Positions 1 to 12,599 of a stretch of DNA of 64,000 bases are shown here, piece after piece; positions within the stretch are counted from its first letter, which is position 1, and every line of letters begins with the position of its first letter. The stretch comes from Marchantia polymorpha subsp. ruderalis (taxonomy: Eukaryota; Streptophyta; Marchantiopsida; Marchantiales; Marchantiaceae). Made by a program: the position numbers and the translations under genes. The stretch lies in contig AP031357.1 of NCBI GenBank assembly GCA_037833965.1, positions 20,976,001 through 21,040,000 on the forward strand, in the 5' to 3' direction. The notes under the pieces were generated by a model. That model saw only the letters and a program-made list of their open reading frames with translations, was not told where the DNA came from and did no database searches.

Positions 1-3000
1 TTTGGAACTTGCAGCATGTGATCATTAGGTCATGGAGGTAAAATCTGGGAAGCTATTGATTCTCTTCTTAAGAGATCAGTCATCTTGTACTTTATGAACT
101 AGGGGCACAGAAGATTCAAAGGAGGCCACGGAAGTAGTTCTTAATGTCAGTCGGAGTTGAAGAGAAAAGGATCGACTATTTGATCTTAAGATGACCCCTT
201 TTTCCATCTTCTTAAGCTAATTGTATGTTTTTCCAAAGATGTGCTGTTATGGACGCGCTTGATTTGATTTTCGTCATATGTGCGCTTGCGTGGCTGGAAG
301 TCTACACGAGGACTTCTGATGGAGATGCAATCTGAAACATTGCAATAATGCGCTTGGGTTTTTATCAGACGGTTCCCCGAAGCTCATGGTACATAAGCTT
401 TGCCTGGTTGAAGGTTTATGACTTTCGGTACATGTTTTCTTTGATCTTCATAAACTTGTGAGTGTGTTCTCTTTGCCTCATGTGATTAATTTTTGCTACA
501 TGTTTCTTATCACGCTCAAATTGGTTCGCCTTCTTGACATCAGCATCTGAACCTCTAGGGCAGTGTGTCACGTGGTTTTTTTTATCGAAACTCTTAGTGT
601 ATATGTCTGAAGAGACCTACAGCAGACTCACGTGCTTGAACTACTTCAGCCGAGGAGAAAAAAAGAAGGTGCGGAAGATGGCGGAAGGATGAAATGCTAG
701 GTAGAGAATACAGAGTAGACAAGTGGATATGTACAAGCATGGACTGTAAGTCTCTGGGATTACCGTATAAGCGAAAGCGGCCGCTTTAGGTTAAGCGATA
801 GTCCTGTGCATGAAGTTATGTTCTCATACTGCAAGCTATTTCAAAACATCGAACTACATGTCATGTTACAACACAGTACAACAGAACAAAATATGTTCCC
901 CCGACCCAAATTCCACCACTATCGCAGTATGTACGTTTTCGTACATGAAGATAGATGAGATTGATAGCAGGTTATCAATACAATCTACATCGTCGCAGTA
1001 CAAAAGCTGTAATCTTCAAAGCAGGCCTAGTTTGTAGTCTTATCTGTGAATGTCAAGTAAAGTACTATTCTTTTACAAGTTCGAACATCAAAACTGGACG
1101 TTCTGATCATTCTACTCATCTACCCAATCTAACTATGTAGCTTGATCGGGTTTTCAATCTAAGTTCATTTTTAGAACGCAAATCATTCCACTCTCCGTGA
1201 AAATTCCCGCTGCACTAGGGAAGTTACACTTCTTAAATGTGCACATGACTGTAACTAAACATGTGGTCATACATAAAATGATGTCAAATTACCATCTCTA
1301 ATTGATTTATGTTTTATTATATATATCTATTGGAGATTGGAATAGTTATTAATTTAAAGTTATTCCATCAAAATCTAAATTGTTTACTGAGACACTTTAA
1401 ATAATGAAACTTTTAGAGATTTGCTAGGACCTGAAAGGTAATGGTATACATTATCATTAATGTAGTGCCTACTACATTATCAAATCTAATTTATTTATCA
1501 CAAGATGTGAACATAAATATATAATATCAAATCACAGATCATATTCAATATCACAGGCGATGTAATTTCATTCATAAAATTAGTACAGAACAAGTTACCC
1601 TCTAATTTACATTGAATTGTTAAATGGTTTAAACATGACGTCTTCATCCTATTCTGAACATATAATGAATTTTTGGGGATTAAAATCACATTTTTAATCA
1701 AGATGAAAGTCATTTTTTAATGAAAATATACGTAGCTATTTTCTGCCATATGTTTGAATACCGAATCATATGAACTCTTGTTGGGACTAATATACACTTG
1801 AATATGAACAATAACAATGTAATTGGAGTATTCTAGTCCTGGTAGAATTTAAGTCCTGTGATGAAAATAATTGATACGAGTTGAATAACTCTATGTAGAG
1901 TATTTTAAGTAGTCAGTCTATATAAAGTCACTGGACAAGTTACACAAGCTTTAATATTTCTATGTAGAGTAGTTTGACCAGCTAATCTATATTACGTGGC
2001 TGAACCAAGATCCACGAGCTTGCAATCTGTTAAAGTGAGCATAAGCAGCCTATCGTAGTATATGAAATGACATGATAAACTAAGGTTGAAAGTAAAACTT
2101 GTTGAAAGATCAAAGATGAAAATAAAGTATGACATTAGGCATATGTAATTTATGAATCAAAATACTAAAGATATGTATATCTGAATCAAAAAACGAGAGA
2201 ATAGTAAAGATGTATCGTATGTCTCTATGATCAGAAGAGATATACCTTTTAGAACCTTGATTGATAGTAAATTAGTAGTATTAAGTAAAAGGATGTACAA
2301 AAAAACATGTATCATATTTCTTGTCACACACCCAAATGTCTATGCCATATGAATATTTAGAAAATGATTTGATTCTCAAATTAAATGAGTAGAATAACAC
2401 AACCCATCTATAAATGCTAACTCTCTACAGTGAGCACGCTTTAGGCAGAGCGTGATTGTGCTTCACATTCGAGTATGTAATAGCCCACCTGTTCGCGTCT
2501 CTCATGGAGTATGACCCTTTCATTGTAATTTTCGCTTTTCCGTGCCCTGCATTTGAACAAATCTTTTAACACAAACCAAGATCAAACCTTGGTGATGACA
2601 TTCATTTCGTATTTGAGACAATCTTCGGCTAGTATAGACTACCTGTTCTCACCCATGTTCTATCATGTACATATATATTCACAAGTTTGAAGAGTCACGT
2701 GCACATGAATTTTATTGGTTGTAAATCAGTTCTTTTGTGTCTAGATAGTAGTCTTTAGAGATTATTAGCCACAAATTTTTTTTAAATCTGGATTTGGATT
2801 CTATACTAATGCTAATAGTGTTGTTAAGTAGTCAGTTGGATATTTCCCTTCCCGTCTATTATCCAGTATGCTGTATAACACCAGAAATGTGCGAATGACA
2901 ATTTTCTCATATGCAAGTGAATGAGATTCGGAGAATAACTGACAGCGAGTAACGTTTTGCCAAACTTCTCACATTCTAACTTTACGGAGCTTAGCATTTT

Positions 3001-3612
3001 GGTATCCCCTCTCAACATGTGGATTGCTCGTTCTTTTACTTCAGGTAAAAGCATGGCTCGTGTCTCGTGTCTCGTCTACTTCTACGGTGAACCAAAAGCA
3101 TGTTGGTATAACTCGTTATATATCTTCAAGCGACTTCTTAGTTGCACCTTCAGTGACTGTACCCTCGTGCATGCTCTATATAATCTTCCCGTCACCAGAG
3201 TCCTTGGTGATGGGAGACATTCATGCTGATACCCATAAAACTTCTCATTCATTATAGTTTAAACAAACACAAATAAATAAATATACCAACCATCTCCAAG
3301 GAAGGGACGAAAGGGCATGCAGACTGGTGGTAAGTACTGGTGGTAATTACTAAAATCAATCAATTTCCATCGACACAAGTTTCACACATGGATCTGAGAA
3401 GAGAATGATGTTTCAACTGAAGGATGCAAAAATTCACCACCATACAACCGCGAGAGATTCCTCGGCTTCTGTAGATTATAATGCCTTTGGTAGCAGTACC
3501 TAATCTTGCAATTATGAGAGCATCCCCTTATAAACATTAGACGGACAGCGGGAGAAAACTGTCCGTGGGCATGAGTCAGACAGAGAGGAATATGTCCAGA
3601 CTACGAAATCAC
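1..3612. other. Intergenic region, no gene recognised
   Basis: Roughly the first kilobase has mixed composition and the part from about 1.2 to 2.9 kb is strongly AT-rich. The open frames present are short (under about 110 codons), of no recognisable family, and lack a convincing splice context. The last few hundred bases before 3613 lie downstream of the glucanase gene and should hold its 3' UTR. I saw no RNA gene or mobile element here. Confidence 0.6.
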
Positions 3613-6600
3613 TCACAGCACGAAGAGAAGGCTTTCCTTTGCAGTTGATGGTTGCCTACCTCCTCCTGGTGATCGACAGACCTCGAATGCTGGTGAAATG
3701 ATTCTATACCACAATGACAGTGAGTGAGCTTCTCCAAGCGCACACATCGGCAAAAACAGGTGCCAAGAGATCTTCTCCCACTAACTAAAGAGAAACTGTG
3801 ACCAGAAAATCATATCTCGTGTGAATTCGTGCGTAGACTTAAGGTCTGGTGGGGTAGGGACGATTGATTCGCTAGAAGCAAGCTCAGCTGACTGGCTGCA
3901 TCTTTCGATATCATGGGACTTGCAACTCGTCGGTGCTTCTCCACACGCGACTGGAGAGAAGTCGCGCTCCTCTGGAAAATTTTCACGTCGAGACAGACTG
4001 GAGAATGGACCATGGACCATGAAAGCAACGTGAAATTCCCCACGAGCTTTTCAGATATCGTTCCACTAAGTTGCAAAAAAAATCCCTCTGCTATTCGAAT
4101 TTCGGCCGCCGGTGCGAGTTCTATTGCGTGGGATACTTGCACGAGCCTGAGCCTGCGCAGACATTCAGAAATTCAGAATCATTCAGGCAATTCGACCCCT
4201 CTGACACAATCCAGACTCTGCAGACATTACACCTCGACAGAAACAACAGCAAGTGCCAAGTCCGAGAATTGTGAGGGTCGAGAGATTCACTTACTGGGAC
4301 TGGACGTATTCACGACAGCGTTGCCTCCGAAGAAGCACGTGCCCTGCTTGCGATGGTTCTTCTGGAAGTAGCTATTGAAGGCGTAGGACGCATGCGCCCA
4401 CAGAGTGTTGGGCTCGAAGCACGCCTGCCCAGGTTGCAGAGGCTGACAGTTCGCGCCACCAGGCCCACAGGCGAAGTCCAACGCAGCTTGCAGCTGGTTC
4501 TCGCTCACTCCGGCCTTCGCCAAGCAGTATCGAGCATCGCCTCCTTTGGGCTGCGTGGGCGAGCTCGTGCCTCCATTCGAAGATTGCTCGCCGGTGGTGA
4601 AATTCAATTTGTACACATGCTTCATGTCCGGATAGAACAGCCCATAATTCCGCTCAGACGCCGGCCCTGGCTTCTTATTCTCGTTGAACAGAGCGAAGAG
4701 GTACGTCTCGATGGCGAAATTGGGCTTCAGCGGTGTGCCTGCGCCGGACATGATGTGCTTCACCAAATTGCCATTGTACAAGGCCGCATTCTGAATGCTG
4801 GATCCGAGCTCGTTCTGGTCTCCCACAGTCGGCCACCCGGTCTCGGTCACGATGATCGTCAGATTCTTAAATTGCACATTCAATGCCATCATCGCTGAAT
4901 AGAACGCGTCCACTTGAGCGTCGAACAAGCACGAGTACTGCAAATTCGTGGCCGGATCCTTGACCTGCGTGGTGGGCTGGAAGAGCGCGTAGTTCAGCGC
5001 GACCTCGGCCGGATTGCCCTTGTACGCGAAGAAGGGATAGACATTGACCATGACATAGCTGCCGGTGGTGTAGAGGAAATTGAGAATGGGCTGGATGATG
5101 GTGCTGGCGTAAGTCTCGTTGAATTTGCCCTGCGATGGCGGATACGAATTGACGAGCACGCTGAGCGAGTGCGGAGTCGAGACCTTCACGGCTCCGTCGA
5201 GCTTCATGTTGACGAGGGCCGAGTGGAGATTGTTCATGGCGCCCAGCAGATCGCCCACCAGCGTCGGCTCCGTCGACAGCACCTCGTTGCCCACGGCGAT
5301 GCCGGTGATCTGCGTCGCGGGGTAGAAGGCCGCCACGTTCTTCGCCACCCAGTTGTACGCCGCGCTCGTGTCCTTGGCCATGGTCGTCAGATTCTCGTTC
5401 GGCAGCCCGATTATGAGCTGCACATTCGTGTGCGCGAACGCCTGCAGCACTGCGGCATTCGAATCGTAAATCTTCACTTTTCCTATCCCCTGACTCACCA
5501 CGAACTGCGCCACCGTCTTCGGGTCCGGCAGATTGTCTGCGATTCGTCCATAGTTCACTCCCACCGAGCTCACTCCTGCACCCAACCAATTCCACCATCC
5601 CGCCCAAAATCAGCATCGATCGATCGATTCATTCCAAAATTTCGGTCCTGCTCATGATCAATCACACGTCATGGACTCGATGATAATTACAGCACGAAGA
5701 CTACGACGTGGATTAGTTTCATTCATGCTCGAGGGGCCAGCGAGGACGTCGATTGTGGTCGATTGATTGATTACAGCAAGAGATGTGGCATTGTGAAATT
5801 GGGGCTGTCCAATTGGTGACCCACCGAAGAAAGGTCCGTGAGCTGCAATGTCACCGAAGCAGAGGTCGTTCGGATTGAGCTCGCAGTCTAGGACGATGGG
5901 TGGGGGAGGAGGAGGAGGAGGAGGAGGAGGAGGAAAGGGGAGAGGAGGAGGTCGAGGTGTACGAGGGAGCGGGCAGTCATGGCCGGAGCTCTGAACGCAC
6001 TGCGTGCTGGGGCGATGATGGCTGTCGTACAAGGACAAGGCTTCGAAGAGGAGAATCGACGGCACGAGCAGCAGGAATGTGGCGCAGAAGATGGCCAGCA
6101 GACTGGCCACCCAACAGCGTGGCTGCAACATGTTGTTGCAGCTTGCGACCTCTTGGGGGGGGCGGGGCGGGGCGATGGCGATGGCGGCGAGAAGAATCGA
6201 GACACATCACATGAAGAAAAACAAATGCAAGTGACGACGGCTCCTCGTCGCAGACGCATTTATAGTGCTGCCTGCCATAGCCATCAGACGTTGCCGGACG
6301 AAGCATCGGACTGGATCTCAACAGCTTCTTCTCCTCAGCTCGAGCTCGAGCTCGAGCTCACTGCTGCTCTCGTGGGGAACGAACGACGAGAGATTTGAAC
6401 GACCGAGCTTTGAAATCGGCTCCGAGCGAGAAACGGTAAGTCTCGGATTCGTGCGAGGGAAGGTGTGCACGAGCGCAGATGCTTCGAATCTGTGCCTCTG
6501 CATTGCATTGCATTGCATTGACTAGCGGGAGTGCACGTCAAGGCTTTGGAGCACAGTCTCTGCACGGTGGAGATGGAGATGGAGATGGCGGATGGAACTG

Positions 6601-6945
6601 GCTGAAGATTATTGCATTCTGCTCGGACCGCAGATTTGTGATGCTCGGGTTGCAGAGAAGAGAAGAGAAGAGCCGGGCGACGCATCAGGACAACGGGGTG
6701 GGGTGGGGTGGGATGGGATGGGATGGCAATCATCACTCGAAGCGAGTGCACAATCGAACGACTGGCAACATTGTGCAGCGAGGGAACTGAAATGCCAATC
6801 CACTGCGGGCGAATTAATTACAAGGACGCAGACAATGTGAAGTGGTCGGTCGTCCAGACGCACCTGCTGTGGCAGTTCGCAGCAATGCCACCATGCAAAC
6901 CGCGAGGAGAGAAGTGCGCAGCCTGCGAGCCATTTCTCCCATCAT
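3613..6945 (-). CDS. Secreted glucan endo-1,3-beta-glucosidase, GH17 with C-terminal CBM43 (X8) domain
   Basis: Predicted to hydrolyse beta-1,3-glucan (callose) in the wall or at plasmodesmata. Three exons fit: 6945..6864, 5575..4295 and 3689..3613, all GT-AG and both introns in phase 1, giving 479 residues. Exon 1 encodes a signal peptide (basic RRLR, then a hydrophobic run, cut near residue 27). Exon 2 opens with SSVGVNYGRIADNLP, the start of mature GH17 enzymes. The proton-donor Glu is in GIAVGNEVLS (about residue 125) and the nucleophile Glu in IIVTETGWPT (about 272). After a Ser/Thr/Gly linker, CBM43 starts at ARYCLAKAG (about 375). Exon 2 ends at a strong donor (A|GTAAGTG) inside CBM43, and exon 3 supplies TFEVC, the sixth family cysteine, then a short tail. 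The tail is brief and only weakly hydrophobic, so a GPI anchor is doubtful. The start could also be the ATG at 6933. Exon 2 is near certain; exons 1 and 3 are inferred from phase and motif. Confidence 0.88.
5658..6131 (-). CDS. Possible membrane-anchored proline-rich protein nested in glucanase intron 1
   Basis: An uninterrupted 157-codon frame on the same strand as the glucanase and wholly inside its first intron. It begins with a hydrophobic stretch (about residues 7-31) that could be a signal peptide or signal anchor. A Pro-rich segment with a run of 12 prolines follows (about 55-78), then a Cys-containing tail with two N-glycosylation sequons (NAT, NQS). I recognise no family. The proline run comes from a GGA microsatellite read in reverse, so part of the frame may stay open by composition alone. 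It may be a nested gene, an alternative first exon or chance; there is no splice link in phase with the glucanase that I could find. Confidence 0.25.
   Translation of the reverse strand: MLQPRCWVASLLAIFCATFLLLVPSILLFEALSLYDSHHRPSTQCVQSSGHDCPLPRTPRPPPLPFPPPPPPPPPPPPIVLDCELNPNDLCFGDIAAHGPFFGGSPIGQPQFHNATSLAVINQSTTIDVLAGPSSMNETNPRRSLRAVIIIESMTCD
5906..5935. repeat. (GGA)n microsatellite
   Basis: About ten tandem GGA units in intron 1 of the glucanase. On the minus strand they read as a polyproline run in the nested frame. Confidence 0.9.
6337..6360. repeat. (AGCTCG)n hexanucleotide repeat
   Basis: Nearly four units of AGCTCG, self-complementary (a chain of SacI/XhoI-like palindromes), in glucanase intron 1. 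Confidence 0.85.
6501..6520. repeat. (CATTG)4 pentanucleotide repeat
   Basis: Four perfect tandem units inside glucanase intron 1. Confidence 0.85.
6695..6726. repeat. GGGGT/GGGAT pentanucleotide repeat
   Basis: G-rich tandem units on the plus strand that shift from GGGGT to GGGAT. The regularly spaced G runs could form a G-quadruplex on the plus strand, which is the non-template strand relative to plus-sense transcription but the template strand of the minus-strand glucanase. The fold is inference from the G runs. Confidence 0.7.
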
Positions 6946-7720
6946 CACCTTCCTAAACAGCAGCAGCAGCAGCAGCGGCGGCGGCAATGGCAATGCACAC
7001 TCACACTCCCACTCCCACGGGACGCCGCTCACTCTCTTCTTCTTCTAGCTTCTCCCCTCGCGAAGCTCTTTCTCTCTCTCTCCCTCTCTCTGCAGCTGGC
7101 CCCAGAGCTCAGAGTGGTATCAGTCGTTCCACAAATCTCTTCTCTCGTCTCTGTCACTCTCGCAGAGTCATTCGACCATTCTTGCAGAGGCCCGATCGAC
7201 TCTTGCAGAACGACGAGCTCGGGCGTGCCTCATATATCTGCGAGGCGCCCCCGCGAGCATAACGAGCTGCTGATTCGGCGCTACTACGCAGTACAACAAT
7301 GTGTGTGCGGCTCGAGTCGGTCGCGGTCCACAGCTGAGACACAACTCTCAACTGCTCCCGCACTCGCCATCGTCGCAGGATGGATGAACTGGCGGCCCAT
7401 AGAGTCGAGACGAGCAGCAGCAGCAGCAGCAGGAAGGATGGTGCTCAGCCTTGTGTTAGCTCAGGCTCAGCTGAGAGCTGAGAGCTGAGAGCAGGAGGCG
7501 GGAAGGGAGGGAGTGGGATGTCCGTAGAGGCCAGCCAGCCAGCGAGCCAGCCAGCCAGATTCACCATCCCCTCCAGCATCTGCTGCTGCTGCTGCTGCAA
7601 TGCTCGCTTCTTGCTGCTCGCCACTGCCTGACACACTGGCAACCACAATCACAGAATAATCAAATGTTCCTGTCGTCTGAGGCCCTCGCGTTAATGCATG
7701 GGCCATAAAGCGAGAGCCCA
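6946..7720 (-). promoter_or_regulatory. Probable promoter and 5' UTR of the glucanase gene
   Basis: Sequence directly upstream of the inferred start codon at 6945. It contains several microsatellites: CAG then GGC units near 6958-6978, CT-rich tracts near 7070-7090, CAG units near 7411-7430 and CTG units near 7580-7597. Such repeats are common in plant leaders. In-frame codons continue upstream of 6945 to 7032 but encode low-complexity Leu/Pro residues, so I favour 6945 or 6933. No TATA box can be assigned with confidence. Confidence 0.45.
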
Positions 7721-10274
7721 TGAGTACGAACGATGGCGACCAGTTTAAAACTCGGGCATCTGCTTCACACCTTCCTCTTTTTCCGTTTGTCGCCTTCCTC
7801 CTCGTCCTTCGGGCTCCAATCTTCCGACCTCCTCGAGCTGACCCTTGTACTCCATGTCCTAGGTTTCAGACAGAGCGCTTTTGTAAATCCCTCACCCTTC
7901 ATGCCCATTCGCCATTAAATTACACACTCCCTTCAACTCGAGCCTGTCCTGACGTCAGTTCACACATGCCTTCTCCATAGAGTAATGTACTGTAATGCTC
8001 TACCCTTCCTTGCATCCATGAACGAGACGATCAGATAACTTCCCTTCCTTTTCGGTGTATTACAGTACTTTGTGCATTTCTCCAATAAAAATAATAATCA
8101 AAATTCCACGAATCAAGGCGTGCTTCAGATATCAAATACAGACTCGTATTTGTTTCTCCGTTGCTGGTTATGTGGACATGCAGAAAGGTAAGAAAGGCCT
8201 GCATGGAGAATATTATGACACCGAGAGATCCCATGCCGCAGAGCTCTGAATTCAGTGGGGGGAGGGGCAACCGGAGATGCAGCAATCCGGTGGTAGAGAC
8301 TCGGACATCTTTCCAGGTTCGGAGCAACCGCAGCCGCAGCCGCAACCGCACTCCCAACCCCGAGTCCACGGCGGCGGTCGTCGAGCCTACGTGGCACTTT
8401 GCGACCGTTCTGAATCAGACCGTCACTGGTGGAGGAATGAGACAATTCGTGGGCGAGAGAGGTTAGGCTGTTAACCTTGGTTAATTAACCTAATCCTTGG
8501 TTTCAGTTACTGTACGAGTTCCCCAATATGAATTGATTCTTACACCCAGTGGATCACCGGGGTTGAGAGAGGTCCGTCGTACTCGGACTAGCTGACAACG
8601 GGTTTCTCTTAAAAGTGCAAAAGGTTCTAAAGGAGGGCGCCCTGGTGAGGCAACAATTCTTGGTAGACTATTTAATCGACTCATGGTACACGGAATGGAC
8701 TGCGGCATGAGAATTCTGAAGCGATCGTCGTTGAAGAAATGCGCACGAGACTTGATTCGTCTCTCGTCCGTTTCGTTCCTTGTGCATGAGCGTACGGTGG
8801 ACACGTGCTGCTTTACAGTTACGCTCCATGTTCTTTGATCGATGGACGTTTCTCGGACGCTCTCGTACGATGTGGATGGGGATGGATGAAGGGTCAGTCA
8901 GTCTGAGTGCAGGTTCTTATTGTTGTCGATCGCTTATAGAAGACGCGCTGCTGCAATTCGTCGTCACAAGGCTTCGAGATCTTGCAATTGTATCGAAGCT
9001 TTCATTCGGAACCGTGAGTGTCGACACGGCTGACGCTTTTTCAGAGGTGGGCCATCTCATCTCCCTTGCAAGACGCTCCGACATTATCACTGTAAGTAAG
9101 AAAGAAAGAAAAAGGAAAGTGCGCATGCACAACTTGGATCCATGAGAAAAGTATCGTTTGATGCGTGACTGCGTGCCAGTGAAAATGTAAAATCAGCATG
9201 GATTCGAGGAAAATCCCACAACAGTAGAATGCAACAACGACTTAGTTTGACTCAAAGTTGTGAAACATTCTGAGAGAGAGAAGAGAATACCTTTCTTGGA
9301 TATATATCAGGCCACATAAATGTCGGATCCAGTCAACATCGGCGACATATCCTCAACACTCCACTTTCACGGATCAACCAACGTCAGCCACATTTCAGCG
9401 TTATGTCCTCAAGTAAGTACTATCTCACTAGCTTGTCTCAATATAATTCAATTTGATGAAAATACTCATATGATTTAGAGTTAGAAATTCACATATGAGT
9501 AAGAGAGAGGGGAGAATCTTCTTTATGTATGATGTGTTATGTTAGCATACACTAACCTTCTTCGTATAGGAGAACTCTATATGTTGGATGAAGGTAAAAA
9601 ATTTCTGAAATGTTTGTACAAAATTCTCCATCTCTCAGCAACTATTTCACATTGATGTGGAAAGCCAACTACTCATGTCTGAAATACAAGTTTGTAGCAT
9701 TGTGTTTAATGATATCACCCTTGGTATGCCTGGTTTTTATGAGTACGATGCACTTCGTATTATCTCTATACGCAATGCTTCTTTATATTATAAGGGTGCT
9801 AGAACTTGTAACTTTCAACAACGACATGAATCCAAATGGAAGAATCACAACTGTTACTAGCTGAAGTAATAAAATTATTCTTATCAACATCAATGGTAAG
9901 ACAAAAAGAAATATGGGCAAAAGATATCTCATCAATTTTGACATCCAACGCTGGATGTTCAAATTCTGAATGTATGGACTTGAATCACATACATTTTTGT
10001 TTATTTTGCTCTTTCTTTCCTTTACAAACTACTAAACTTGCGCATTATGCTCTCTGCATAGAGTGGCGTTTTTTTATGTAGGTTGATCCTTCTCATCAAC
10101 TTTTTTTTTCGGTACAAATTATGAATGACTCAAGAAGAGCTCAGAGAATAAATGCTAGAATATGTGATTTGATCACATTATCTGAATCGAAAATAAAAAA
10201 TCACATTGTTTATTTAAGTCAATGTAAGTTTTGTTCAAATTTTCTATTAGATCCATGAGCAGTAGAAGATCAAG

Positions 10275-10314
<40 letters not shown>

Positions 10315-12362
10315 TATGTATCTTACATAAAATATTTCCTATTGATATCTAGCCCCTATATGCATATCAATTGCAACACTGAACATGGTAACATCTCGAA
10401 ATGTTTTCTCTTTACTTGCCCCGCTTAACTCGTAGAGTGGTTGCTTTGTGCATTACCAAATTAGGAGTACATTAGTGTAGAGTGACCTGTACGCTGAAGC
10501 ATATAATAACTCACTAATCGTGATAATAAAATTGCGAGCCGAACATCCGCAAGACATTGCAGTACGAGTTGAAGCCCCGCGGGTAAATGAGAAGATAAAG
10601 CGGCTGCGGCCATCGTGCAATGGGACCACAAGGGATTGGGCTGAACCTCCGACGCTAGGGTAGGGCCCATCAACGCACGCACGGCAGACAGCTTCGGTAA
10701 CGATGGCATAGGAATCTACCCCTTCCATTGCACACCACCGATTCCCTCAATTTGCTTCTAAAATAGAAATCCGAGTATTTTATATAAACAATAAATAAAT
10801 ATTAAATAAATATATATATATATACTATATTCACATCTTTCTGATACTGTATGTTGAACGGAATCTCCTCTCCTTGTACTGCACTAATGAAATAGATCCG
10901 TATTTCCTTCGAGCGTAGTCTAGAACCGTACAGTATAACTCGCTTTTCCATTTCAGAGGATGCTCAGATTGCGGGATCCTGTCGGGGTCAGATTGTGGGC
11001 TCCTGATCGCCGAAAACATGCTAACCATGCATTAATTCTCCCAGCCATAATTGTATGTACTAACCCTCGTTGCCGTTATTCTGGATATGCAGGCACAAAC
11101 AGGATAGTCTATATAAAGAAGGGGCCAAGTAAAGACCGAAAAGGATGGCAAGACCCATCGAACAACATGGGGATGAAAGTACCAAGGTAACCATCGTCTC
11201 TACACCAATAGTACTACGACGTGAAATATGTATACCAGCTATGCATATCAAACAGTCCAATACTGTAACACCATTTACGTACGCATGGCTAGATGTGATC
11301 GCTGTTTCATATATAGCTTTAGAACGAGTAAATGTTCACAGAGATAAAACTAGAGTGGCTGAAGTATGTAACACGTGAAGGTACAGAAAGTGATACACTC
11401 TCCTCGGAGCATTCTAATCTCTAGCAGCGTGTAACAAGTATTTTAAATATTATTAGTTCTTGTTGTTATTTCGTTTCCCCTCCATACAGGATGATATGAA
11501 TAATCATTTTTCTTAAGAGTTCACATCACTTCTTCAGATTAAAGCGGTATTCAAGAATCAGAGATATATTCGACTTAACTTAACGTGTATTATGGCTTAT
11601 GTGAAATGTGCATCCTCCTCATCCATATCTAATTTTAATGTACCCTATAGCAAGATATATCGTGTCATAAAAATGTCCACTGATACATGTAAGAACACGT
11701 TACAATTATAATTAGATATCAAAAAATGTAAATGGATGAACAAACATACAATTTTCTTGATAATTATATATATAAATCTTGATAACATAAAAAATAACCA
11801 TGTCAACTCTTAGTTCAAAAAAAATATGTTAAGGTGTTTCATCAATATAGATGATAGAAATTTAGTATATTTATTTATTTATAAAATATTAAACTAACTG
11901 ATGTTATATAAATGAAAGATTGATTGCAAAAAAATCAAGTTATTGAGATTGTTCAATCACTCACAAAACGTTGACTCTTACATACGATCATTAATATTAT
12001 ATATCAAATTTCAAAACCAATTTCCAAAATAATTATTCTCTGAGTATTCTTCTTTATTGATGTTAACAAATATGTTTATGATTAATTGATAAAAAAAAGT
12101 CTAAAACTAAAATAAAAATAACTAGATTGAATAAAAATGAAAAAATTATATCAAAAAATAATAATATATAACACAATCAAATTGTGATATAAAAAAATGA
12201 TGAAGAAAAGTAAAAGTATTTGATTGTGATTTAAAAAATAAGAAAATAATAAGTATTTTAATAATTTCCTATTATGAAATATTATCCTATCGGAGAGTCA
12301 AAATAATTCAATGTTTTCAAATTTGATCACTTAAATAAAATTATTACATATTTATATAAGTA
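7721..12362. other. Intergenic region, no gene recognised
   Basis: Composition falls from mixed (7.7-9.2 kb) to AT-rich (9.4 kb onward), with a small GC-richer patch at about 10.45-10.75 kb and another near 10.9-11.3 kb. Open frames are short, lack recognisable motifs and often overlap frames on the other strand. A 12-bp perfect palindrome (GGTTAATTAACC) lies near 8480. I see no gene or RNA that I can support. Confidence 0.5.
10277..10309. repeat. (AT)n microsatellite
   Basis: About 16 uninterrupted AT dinucleotides in an AT-rich intergenic stretch. Confidence 0.9.
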
Positions 12363-12599
12363 TTGTAGTATTCGAATTTCATCAAGAGAAGTGACAGGAG
12401 AAAAGTAGTAACAGACATGAAACAAACGAGACACAAGACACAAGCTTTTAACTTGGTTCACCCAACGTATACATCCACGAAACATGGAAAAAAACCCTCT
12501 GTATAATGAGTATTCGGGCATTACAGAAGTAAAACTGGGGGATTTATATACCTCCAGGTCCAGAAGGTTGGCGGACGACCAATAGAGTCTATCCCAACA
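12363..12599 (-). mobile_element. Possible LTR-retrotransposon remnant (solo LTR-like)
   Basis: A moderately GC-rich block sits in very AT-rich DNA. It holds a segment resembling the conserved 'acgtggttc...ccaacgt...tacgtccacg' motif common in plant Ty1/copia-type LTRs (here TGGTTCACCCAACG followed by ATACATCCACGA). It ends in ATCCCAACA, which reads TGTTGGGAT from the other strand, a typical LTR 5' end. I could not find a matching target-site duplication and the plus-strand left boundary is a guess. No retrotransposon protein is present nearby. Confidence 0.35.

Noticed and set aside
4353..5657. Long open frames on the plus strand and in the second minus frame across the glucanase
   Set aside because: They mirror GC-rich codons of GH17 exon 2 and encode no known motif, whereas the chosen frame carries GH17 and CBM43 motifs.
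10277..10309. AT run as a replication origin or matrix attachment site
   Set aside because: Ordinary microsatellite; nothing in the sequence supports a specific function.
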